Shown here: one piece after another, positions 1 to 7,796 of the stretch | How positions within the stretch are numbered: position 1 is the stretch's first letter | Layout of the letters: every line of letters begins with the position of its first letter | DNA from: Sphingomonas sp. | GTDB taxonomy: Bacteria; Pseudomonadota; Alphaproteobacteria; Sphingomonadales; Sphingomonadaceae | Assembly (NCBI RefSeq): GCF_025353885.1 | Contig: NZ_JANXNX010000062.1 | Location: 1-64,000, forward strand | Direction of reading: 5' to 3' | Length of the DNA: 64,000 nucleotides | Made by a program: the position numbers and the translations under genes | The notes under the pieces: model-generated | The model's input: the letters and a program-made list of their open reading frames with translations, nothing else | The model's database searches: none | What the model was told of the DNA's origin: nothing

Positions 1-4
1 GGTT

Positions 5-448
5 ATGGCTGCAATTGCCGTCGCGTCAAATTCAGGCGGCGAACCCGCCAATGTAAGGATCGTGACCACAAAGATCGTTATCGCTGCGTCACCGGCCAAG
101 GTCTGGGATGCAGTTCGCGATGTTTATGCCGTTGATACGCGGCTCGTACCTGGCATGGTCACAAAGGTTGGACGCATCGGTGATGTCCGCACCGTGACCT
201 TCGCCAACGGCTTTGTAGTCCACGAACGTATCGTCTCCGTTGATGATCGAGCGCGTCGCATCACCTACTCAGCATTTGGCGGCAACGCGACTTATCACCT
301 CGCCACGATGAAAGTCGTCGCCGAACGACACCAGCGGAGTAAGGTGATCTGGCAGACGCGGTTCTTACCAGCTGAGCTCGAACCCTTTATCAAGCACAAC
401 ATGCAAGCGGGGGCTCAAGTCATGAAGGCTCACCTCGAAATGCGATAA
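5..448 (+). CDS. SRPBCC-like (polyketide cyclase/START-fold) family protein
   Basis: 147 aa ORF; N-terminal pattern 'VTTKIVIAASPAKVWDAVRDVYAVDTRLVPGMV' typical of SRPBCC proteins. True start could lie upstream of the window. Confidence 0.7.
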   Translation: MAAIAVASNSGGEPANVRIVTTKIVIAASPAKVWDAVRDVYAVDTRLVPGMVTKVGRIGDVRTVTFANGFVVHERIVSVDDRARRITYSAFGGNATYHLATMKVVAERHQRSKVIWQTRFLPAELEPFIKHNMQAGAQVMKAHLEMR

Positions 449-825
449 TGGTGTCGGCGAAGTTGAACTGCGAGAGGGCTAGATGGCTGCTTTTCGTGTC
501 GTTTGACGAATGTTGAGCGTCCAAATTTGGGGCGGGAGCGGAATTGCCGTTTTTTGGCCGGAATGGCCGCTCGCACAAACTTCTTCGTCAATAGCGGCCT
601 GTCCGCATCTCACCCATTCAAGACATTGGCACTGCTCGATCTGATTTACAAAAGCAGTCGTAGGCTGCCAGAAAATGTGAGGTGAACGAAAGGCAGGTTT
701 TGCAAAACGCGAAACGCTTCGCGAATGTCTGAAAAGTTGGCGGTTGCAGTCGCTCGAATGAACCTGCGTCGGAATGTCAGATTCCGCCCACTTGCGGACA
801 TTGGCCGAACCGTTAGTCTACGCTA

Positions 826-1212
826 ATGGCGAACATGTTTGGGACGTATTCTGGGCGAGCATTCACGGGTCTTGTCGCCGCGTTTGCAATCGGGGTTGCT
901 GTGGTCGCGACGTGTAACACCGTTTGGGCGGTTGTCGCCGGATTTCCCCTTTCTTCGCTGTGGGACGATGCGACGATCTTCCAAATCCTGATCGCCAGCG
1001 CACCCTTCATATTGTTGGCGTTACTCGGGGTTGGCGCACGGCGGCCGTGGATCGTTGCCTTATGTCTCACCGTAGTGTTTTGGGCCTTCTATGCCTACGT
1101 GATTACTCGCCCCTACGAGGGCGGGGGAGCTAATATCGGTTTGGGCATCTTGATGATGTTCTCGCCACTTCCGATAGCAGGAGCCAGCCTGCTTGCTCGT
1201 GACTCTGGCTAA
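826..1212 (+). CDS. Small integral membrane protein, unknown function
   Basis: 128 aa ORF with about four hydrophobic segments; no recognised family. Confidence 0.55.
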   Translation: MANMFGTYSGRAFTGLVAAFAIGVAVVATCNTVWAVVAGFPLSSLWDDATIFQILIASAPFILLALLGVGARRPWIVALCLTVVFWAFYAYVITRPYEGGGANIGLGILMMFSPLPIAGASLLARDSG

Positions 1213-1262
1213 TCGCCCGAGCGCTGACGAGATGGAGAACGGCAGCTAACCACCAAATCCGG

Positions 1263-1554
1263 TCAGTAAGATGGTTGCGCCAAAACAGTAGAAACGTGCT
1301 TCGCAAGTTGGGGGGACAGTCGGCATACGCCATTCGCGGATAACAAAGTCTGCGCCGCTGAAAACGTGTTTGGCGACAAATGCCAGGACTGTGGCGTCCA
1401 CCTTAGGCCGTTCCCGCTCTACGAGGTCTAGAATGAAGGCAGGTTTCTCGCGCCGACCGTTGTGCATGACCCCGAGCGTCGGATCATACCCGTCCGCAAT
1501 GGCCTGCACCTGCACCTGCGCGAGCTTTGCCGCAGCCGCTGATCTATAGCCTGT
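1263..1554 (-). pseudogene. cas1 remnant (C-terminal part of CRISPR-associated endonuclease Cas1), truncated and frameshifted
   Basis: Minus-strand translation 'AKLAQVQVQAIADGYDPTLGVMHNGRREKPAFILDLVERERPKVDATVLAFVAKHVFSGADFVIR' matches the Cas1 core pattern (GxDPTxGxxH...R.xxxxDLxExxRPxVDxxVL.F). After a frame change near 1340 it continues 'ANGVCRLSPQLAKHVSTVLAQPSY*', a typical Cas1 tail. Confidence 0.8.
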
Positions 1555-1640
1555 TTACGCCCGGCGGACGCCAGCAGGTCGTATTCGGCGGGAGTTCTGT
1601 GCGCGCGCGGTAGCGGGAAAGCCGGGAAAGCCGGGCACGT

Positions 1641-2762
1641 TCAGCACCCTGCCCTTGCTGGTTTGCTCGCGAAACGGTCGCCCAGCCAGTCGAGCGTCTG
1701 CGTGGCCGAGCGTTTGGCGACAGAGACGTGGTCACCGCCCGCTATCGATACAAACTGCACGGTGGCGCGGCGGGCGCACAGTTGGTCGACCAGCGCGCGG
1801 GTGACGGCGGGGGCGACGATGACATCGGCGGATCCCTGGACGATCAGCAGCGGCATCGTCAGCCCCGCCGGAGTGACCGAGTTCTGCTGCATCAGCGCCG
1901 CCCAGCGCGGCGATTGGGAAAGGTCCACATTGCGGAGTTGATGCGCCAGCCGCAGCATCCCGACCTTGGTACGGAGCGCGAACCCGTCGAGGCTGACGCA
2001 ATTCCTGGCGATGGCCGTGATCAGCCGCGCCGTCGGCGGCCTGACGACGCTGGTGAGCGGGACGCTGTAAACCTGCGACCAGCTTTGCGCGGCATAGGAC
2101 GTCAGGAAGGCGCGGACGGCGGCGTTGCTTCCGCCGGTCAGATTGGCTTTCAGGTCGGTCGGCGGGGCCGCGGCGACAACGCCGACCAGGGTGAGTTCGG
2201 GCGCGTAGCGGGCGGCGAGTTTGCCCGACCACAACACCGAAAACCCGCCAAGCGATTCGCCCCACAAGGCAAAGCGCGCAGAGGCCTTCGCGCCGGGAAA
2301 TGCGCGCGCTGCCCGGACCGAATCAAGCACGCTATGGGCGCTGGCGATACCGACCAGGAACGGGTGCGGACCGGGGTTGCCAAGGCCCTGGTAATCGGGC
2401 GCGGCGACGACATAACCCGCCGCCAGCAGCCCGCCCAGACCCGGGATCTGGGTAAACAGCGCGGGTTTGTCCGACAGGCCGCAGCCCTCCGCGATACCCG
2501 ACGCGCCGTGCGCCCAGGCAACGACGGGACGACCACCGGCTGGGGCAGGTCCGGCGGGCACGATGATGGCACCGCTGACGACGATCGGGCGACCGTCCTT
2601 GTCGCGCGATCGGTAGCGGATACGATACGCGGCCGCGCCCGCCGGAGCGCCCGCGATTGAGGTGGAGGACACGATCTCACCCGCCGCCCAGGCCGGGACG
2701 CTCGTGAACATCAGTGTTAGCGCGGCAATGGCAGCGCGCATCATCCGGGTTGGCAATCGCAT
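1641..2762 (-). CDS. Secreted alpha/beta hydrolase, secretory lipase-like
   Basis: ORF (max extent to 2795) with signal peptide 'MRLPTRMMRAAIAALTLMFTSVPAWAAG', 'GESLGGFS' nucleophile elbow, C-terminal 'GGDHVSV'. Confidence 0.8.
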   Translation of the reverse strand: MRLPTRMMRAAIAALTLMFTSVPAWAAGEIVSSTSIAGAPAGAAAYRIRYRSRDKDGRPIVVSGAIIVPAGPAPAGGRPVVAWAHGASGIAEGCGLSDKPALFTQIPGLGGLLAAGYVVAAPDYQGLGNPGPHPFLVGIASAHSVLDSVRAARAFPGAKASARFALWGESLGGFSVLWSGKLAARYAPELTLVGVVAAAPPTDLKANLTGGSNAAVRAFLTSYAAQSWSQVYSVPLTSVVRPPTARLITAIARNCVSLDGFALRTKVGMLRLAHQLRNVDLSQSPRWAALMQQNSVTPAGLTMPLLIVQGSADVIVAPAVTRALVDQLCARRATVQFVSIAGGDHVSVAKRSATQTLDWLGDRFASKPARAGC

Positions 2763-2834
2763 CCTGACGTCCTCCACAAGAATTGCAGCGAGCATAGCCG
2801 ACTGGGGCCGACCCGCAAGGACACGCTGCTGCTT

Positions 2835-3851
2835 TCAAATCTTCGCGGTGCTGTCCCGGCTGATCAATTCATAGGGCAGCAGGCGGCGATAGCGTTGGTC
2901 GGTCGCGGCACCACGGTAACCGGGGTCGACCAGTATATCGATCGCCGCCGCCGCCATCTCCGATTTCGGCTGGCGAATCGTCGTCAGGGGTGGCCAGGCG
3001 GCGCGGGCGGTGGGCGCATCGTCAAACCCGGCGATCGACAGCATCTCCGGCACTGCCACATCCAGCTTCATGGCCGTGACAAGCACGCCGAGCGCCATGT
3101 CGTCGTTACTGGCGAACACCGCTGTCGGTCGAACATCGGCCGTGAGCAACGCGGTCGCGGGGCCAAGTGCCGAACGAAAGGAGAAGTCACCCTCCAGCAC
3201 ATAGGCCTGGTCGACCGCCAGCCCCCCCTCTGCCATGGTCGCGCAAAAGCCGTCATAGCGCTTGCGAGAGGCGCTGTGGTTCGGGTCGCCCTTGATGAAG
3301 GCGATCGTCCGGTGCCCAAGGGCAATCAGATGGCGCGTCATGTCGCTGGCCGCCGCGAAATCGTCCATTTCGACCAGTCCCGAGCGGTGGAAATCTGCAC
3401 TGGGCGCAATCCGCACATAGGCGATGCCCGCCGCATCGAGCATGTCGAGCAAAGCGGCGTTGTCGCAGATCGGAGGGGTCAGGATGACGCCTTCGAGCCG
3501 GAGCGCGCGGATACTTTGCTCGACCTCCGCAATCCAGTGTGGCGAGGCGAGGTTAACCGGCTCGACGACGAGGTGATAACTCTGCGCACGACTGCGCATC
3601 AGGGCACCGAATTGCACGTCGTTGGCGTATCCCGAAGCCGGGTCATCGAGGAACAGGCCGAGCAGGTAGGATCGTGAACTCGACAGGCTGCGGGCAAAGG
3701 GGTTGGGGCGATAGTCGAGTTCCGCGACGACCCGCAGCACAATGTCCCGGATTTCGGGGCGGACGTGCTGTTCGCCGTTGATGACGCGGGACACGGTCTT
3801 CGGGGAAACGCCGGCGCGGATCGCGACGTCCTTGATGGTGATCGTCTTCAT
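2835..3851 (-). CDS. LacI-family transcriptional regulator
   Basis: 'TIKDVAIRAGVSPKTVSRVINGEQHVRPEIRDIVLRVVAELDYRPNPFARSL' LacI HTH plus periplasmic-binding-like domain. Start at 3851 inside a longer ORF; overlaps the MFS stop by 4 nt. Confidence 0.93.
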   Translation of the reverse strand: MKTITIKDVAIRAGVSPKTVSRVINGEQHVRPEIRDIVLRVVAELDYRPNPFARSLSSSRSYLLGLFLDDPASGYANDVQFGALMRSRAQSYHLVVEPVNLASPHWIAEVEQSIRALRLEGVILTPPICDNAALLDMLDAAGIAYVRIAPSADFHRSGLVEMDDFAAASDMTRHLIALGHRTIAFIKGDPNHSASRKRYDGFCATMAEGGLAVDQAYVLEGDFSFRSALGPATALLTADVRPTAVFASNDDMALGVLVTAMKLDVAVPEMLSIAGFDDAPTARAAWPPLTTIRQPKSEMAAAAIDILVDPGYRGAATDQRYRRLLPYELISRDSTAKI

Positions 3852-5062
3852 CGTGTGGCCCTGACGGCAAAGCGGGCGAACAGCGCAATGCCGAAATAAC
3901 AGGCGGCGGGGAGCAGGAGCGACAGGCCGAGGCCGATCCGATCGGCAAGCAGTCCGGTGAGGTAGGGAATAATCGCGCCGCCCACTACCGCCATGCACAG
4001 GAACATCGAGGCAATGGGAGCGGCCTGGGCCTTTTCCGGAAGCGCAATTGCATAGACGGTCGGGTAGATGACGGCATTGCAAAGGCCAACCGCGAGCAGC
4101 GCGGCGGCGGCCAGGGGACCGTCGAACAGTGCGCCGACGCAGGTCAGTGCCGTCGCCCCGACCGACACCGACAGGAGCATGGTTGCGGAGGAGACCCGGC
4201 GGAGAAGAAAGGCTCCGGCAAAGCGACCGACCATTGCGCCGCCCCAGTAGAGGGCGACCATTCGCCCCGCGGCCACCGGTTCGGCGCCGATGGATTGCTT
4301 CAGCATCAGATAGTTGGTCAAGAGCGCGCCGATCGTAACTTCAGCACCGACATAAGCGAACATCGCCACAATACCGAATTGTAGCTTTCGATCGCCACTA
4401 AGGACATTGCGATAGGATGGCGCGGTCGTCCGGGTCCGGGACAGCATATTGCGGTTAAACGCGAACGCACCCGCGAGGATGAGCAACCCGACCGCCGAAA
4501 ACATGAAGGGCAGGACAACCGATCCAGCCCCGCCAACCGCAAAACTGCCGTCCGAGCGCGGCAGCAGAAATTGCGCACACAACAGGGGACCGGCCACCGT
4601 TCCCAGCGAGTTGAACCCCTGTAGCAGCGTCAGTCGCGATGCCGCACTGGAGGCGGGGCCGACCACGGTGACGACCGCATTGGCCGCAATTTGGAGGAAC
4701 GTGATGCCGACCGACAGCAACAGTAGCGCCAGCAGCACGAGGACGAACGACAGCAGCGCGTGCGCCTGCACGAACCCCAGGCAACCGAGCACCATGACGA
4801 CCAGCCCGGTAGCAATCGAGCGCATGTATCCGGCCCGCACGATGAACGCCGCGATCGGGATGGCGAACAGCAAATAGCTGGAGTGGAAGGCGAGTTGGAC
4901 CAGCAGCGACTGGGCATAGTCCAGGTTGAACAGCAGTTTCAGCCGGGGCACCAGCAGGCTGACCAGCGAGGTGAGGAAGCCGCCAAAGAAACATATGCCG
5001 ATCGACAGCCGGAAGAGGCGCGTGGCCACGTTATCGTCCGATGCGATGCCGGCATTTTTCAT
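3848..5062 (-). CDS. MFS sugar transporter, FucP/GluP (FHS)-like
   Basis: 404 aa, about 12 hydrophobic segments, 'LLQGFNSLGTVAGPLL' motif typical of the FHS family. Confidence 0.85.
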   Translation of the reverse strand: MKNAGIASDDNVATRLFRLSIGICFFGGFLTSLVSLLVPRLKLLFNLDYAQSLLVQLAFHSSYLLFAIPIAAFIVRAGYMRSIATGLVVMVLGCLGFVQAHALLSFVLVLLALLLLSVGITFLQIAANAVVTVVGPASSAASRLTLLQGFNSLGTVAGPLLCAQFLLPRSDGSFAVGGAGSVVLPFMFSAVGLLILAGAFAFNRNMLSRTRTTAPSYRNVLSGDRKLQFGIVAMFAYVGAEVTIGALLTNYLMLKQSIGAEPVAAGRMVALYWGGAMVGRFAGAFLLRRVSSATMLLSVSVGATALTCVGALFDGPLAAAALLAVGLCNAVIYPTVYAIALPEKAQAAPIASMFLCMAVVGGAIIPYLTGLLADRIGLGLSLLLPAACYFGIALFARFAVRATR

Positions 5063-5134
5063 CCGCGAGCCCTGTTCATTGACCGAACCATACAGTTGTA
5101 ATCGGGAAACGAAAACACAATCGCATAAAAACCC

Positions 5135-5146
5135 GACATCGATGTC
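5135..5146. promoter_or_regulatory. Candidate LacI-family operator 1 (GACATCGATGTC, perfect palindrome)
   Basis: 12-bp perfect palindrome in the lacI/MFS-TonB receptor divergent intergenic region; overlaps a minus-strand CTGACA (-35-like). Confidence 0.75.
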
Positions 5147-5157
5147 AGACTTTCGTT

Positions 5158-5169
5158 GACATCGATGTC
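5158..5169. promoter_or_regulatory. Candidate LacI-family operator 2 (GACATCGATGTC, perfect palindrome)
   Basis: Second identical 12-mer, 23 bp centre-to-centre from operator 1; overlaps plus-strand TTGACA (5156-5161). Confidence 0.75.
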
Positions 5170-5224
5170 GGTTTCTGGTGATGGGACGAGGTAGCTCAAA
5201 ACGAGCGCAATACAGGAGGATGAA

Positions 5225-7684
5225 ATGAAGGGGCAGTTTCTAGCCGCGAGCACTGCGCTCGCCACATCGTTTTTCGTAATTTCGGCCGCCGCCGCGCAGA
5301 CGACGCCAACTCCGACTGCAAACAGCGGACAGGCAGCAACCGATAACGGCGCAATCGAAGACATCGTCGTGACCGCAACGCGGCGCGAAACAAGTCTGCA
5401 GAGCACGCCTATCGCGGTTTCCGCGTTCAGCCAGGCGACACTCGATCGCCAGCAGGTCAACAACGTCACCGACCTCGCGCGTTTCGTCCCATCGCTCCAG
5501 TTCACCCAGCAGGGCGACCAGTCGGCGGTTCTGCTGACATTGCGCGGTATCGGTAACGACACGGCCTATACCGAAGTCGCCGATCCCGAAGTCGCGATCT
5601 ATATCGACGGTATCTATTCGCCCCGTTCGCAGGGTGCTTCGGTGCTTTTCTATGACCTGGAACGCGCAGAAGTGCTGCGCGGGCCTCAGGGAACGCTGTT
5701 CGGTCGCAATGCGACAGTCGGCGCGCTGAGCCTGATCACCGCCAAGCCCACGCTTGATAAATTCTATGGCAATGTCGAAGCAATCGCGGGCGATTACAAC
5801 CGCTTTGGATCACGTGGTGCCGTCAATGTTCCTGTCAGCGACAGCCTGGCGCTGCGTTTCGCATTCGTGACCGAACAGCATGACGGTTACGCTGATTATC
5901 AGCAGGCCCCGAACGTCCCCAATGTCGATCGCGCGGCGTTCATCACGACCGGCAAGAAATATTACGCCGTCGACCAGAAATCGGCGCGTATCAGCGCGCT
6001 GTTCCAGCCTCCTGGAAGCAAGTTCAGCTGGTTGCTGAGCGGCGAAGGCTTCCTCGATCGCGGCGCGCCCGTCATCGCGCTGTTGCAGACACCACGCCCC
6101 GGCACGAAGCTATATTCGACGCTGAGCGACACGGCGCCCGACACGCACCGCTATTCATGGGCGATCCGCAGTAACATCGGATATGATCTGACCGACCACA
6201 TGCAACTGGCCTATATCGCGGGCTATTCGCGCATTGGCGGCAGCACGCAGGCCGATGCGGATGCCGGTGCCTTGCCCCCCACGGGCGGTTTCGACCCGGT
6301 GTCGGGGCTGCAACTGTATCTTGGCGGATTCGGCGAGAACCGAACGGTCAATTCCAGATATAACTTCATGAGCCATGAGGTCCAGTTGAAGTCGAGCGGC
6401 GAAAACACCATCGACTACATTCTCGGTGGCTATTATTCGCACGAAAAAAACCAGATCCGTTTCGATGTCGATCAGCGTGACGGCTATCGGAATGGCGGAA
6501 CCCGTGCCTTTGTCGGCAGCTTCATCCAGGCCGATCGCGAGATCGATTCACTGGCAGGCTTTGGCCAGGTCACCTGGAACGTTACCAAGGCGCTTCGCGT
6601 CACCGGTGGCCTCCGCTACACGCGCGACAAGAAAAAGGACGTCGGCGGCCGCAACGTAACCGCGTTCGGTTGCCCGGCTCCGGGCGCGCCATCGTGCACG
6701 GTAAACATCTTTGGTGCCTATCCGAATGCCAGTGCTGCCGAACTGGTGGCATTGCTGAACGCACAGGGCGGCAATTTCTCCATCTCGAACAACGACGTGA
6801 AGGGGAGCTGGGGCAAATTGACCTATCTCGCCCGCGTCGATGCCGATTTGGCACCGGGCGTGCTGGGCTATGCAAGCATCAGCAGCGGTTTCAAGTCCGG
6901 TAACATCCAGGATGGTGGCGAAACGACCAATCCCGAAACGATCACCAACTATGAAGCCGGTTTCAAGGCCAAGTTGTTCGACCGTCGCGTAACCTTCAAC
7001 GCCGCAGCCTATTATTCCGATTTCAAGGGGTATCAGGTCAACCAGGTTCGCACGACCCGCGATGCGAACGGCAATACGATCGCCAGTCAGGTTGTGACAG
7101 AGAACGCCAAGGGGGCAACGGCCTATGGCCTGGAAGCCGAACTGGTCGCCAACGTCACCAATCATGACCGTATCCAGTTTTCAGGATCTCTGCAGAAGAC
7201 CAAGCTGAAAGCGCTGGCAACGATCGATGGCCGTTTCGACAACAGCGGCGATGTGACCGCAATCCGTCAGTTGGCGGGCAACGAGCTGGCTCACGCTCCG
7301 CGCTTTTCGGCAACTGCGACTTACGAACATGACTTTGTAATGGCCAACGGTGGCAGCATTACGCCACGGGCGACGATCCACTATGAATCCAAGAGCTACC
7401 TGACCTTCTTCAACGGCGATCGCACCAACCGGGTCGTGAACGGCGTCCCGGTCTATTACGGAACCGACTTCGATACGCAGAAGGGCTACACCAAGACCGA
7501 TCTGGCGATCCGGTACAACGCACCGGATAACCGGTTTGTGTTCGAGGTTTTCGGGCAGAACCTGGAGGACAAGGCGATCCGCACCAGTGCGGCAACGTTC
7601 GGGCCGACCCGTTATGCGCCGGTCTTCCTGTCCAACCTGCAGGCGCCACGAACATTCGGCGCGCGGATCAAGGCCAACTTCTGA
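5225..7684 (+). CDS. TonB-dependent receptor
   Basis: 819 aa; signal peptide, TonB box 'DIVVTATRR', plug 'LRGPQGTLFGRNATVGALSLITAKP', C-terminal aromatic beta-strand. Confidence 0.95.
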   Translation: MKGQFLAASTALATSFFVISAAAAQTTPTPTANSGQAATDNGAIEDIVVTATRRETSLQSTPIAVSAFSQATLDRQQVNNVTDLARFVPSLQFTQQGDQSAVLLTLRGIGNDTAYTEVADPEVAIYIDGIYSPRSQGASVLFYDLERAEVLRGPQGTLFGRNATVGALSLITAKPTLDKFYGNVEAIAGDYNRFGSRGAVNVPVSDSLALRFAFVTEQHDGYADYQQAPNVPNVDRAAFITTGKKYYAVDQKSARISALFQPPGSKFSWLLSGEGFLDRGAPVIALLQTPRPGTKLYSTLSDTAPDTHRYSWAIRSNIGYDLTDHMQLAYIAGYSRIGGSTQADADAGALPPTGGFDPVSGLQLYLGGFGENRTVNSRYNFMSHEVQLKSSGENTIDYILGGYYSHEKNQIRFDVDQRDGYRNGGTRAFVGSFIQADREIDSLAGFGQVTWNVTKALRVTGGLRYTRDKKKDVGGRNVTAFGCPAPGAPSCTVNIFGAYPNASAAELVALLNAQGGNFSISNNDVKGSWGKLTYLARVDADLAPGVLGYASISSGFKSGNIQDGGETTNPETITNYEAGFKAKLFDRRVTFNAAAYYSDFKGYQVNQVRTTRDANGNTIASQVVTENAKGATAYGLEAELVANVTNHDRIQFSGSLQKTKLKALATIDGRFDNSGDVTAIRQLAGNELAHAPRFSATATYEHDFVMANGGSITPRATIHYESKSYLTFFNGDRTNRVVNGVPVYYGTDFDTQKGYTKTDLAIRYNAPDNRFVFEVFGQNLEDKAIRTSAATFGPTRYAPVFLSNLQAPRTFGARIKANF

Positions 7685-7742
7685 CCTGACAAGACGTGAA
7701 ACCATCGACCAACCCCTTCCCCGGTCGATGCGTCCACTCTAG

Positions 7743-7779
7743 CGGTGGCGCGGCCCAACGGCCCGCCACCGTTTTTTTT
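7743..7779 (+). terminator. Rho-independent terminator-like hairpin
   Basis: CGGTGGCG-C-GGCC-CAAC-GGCC-CGCCACCG stem followed by T8, between the TonB receptor stop and the GH3 start. Confidence 0.8.
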
Positions 7780-7796
7780 ATTCAAATTCGAACAGG

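Noticed and set aside
503-685. 60-aa ORF 'MTNVERPNLG...' and flanking 449-825 region
   Set aside because: No recognisable family or coding character; probably intergenic.
1728-2660. 310-aa plus-strand ORF antisense to the lipase gene
   Set aside because: Arg/Gly/Asp-rich shadow translation of a real minus-strand gene.
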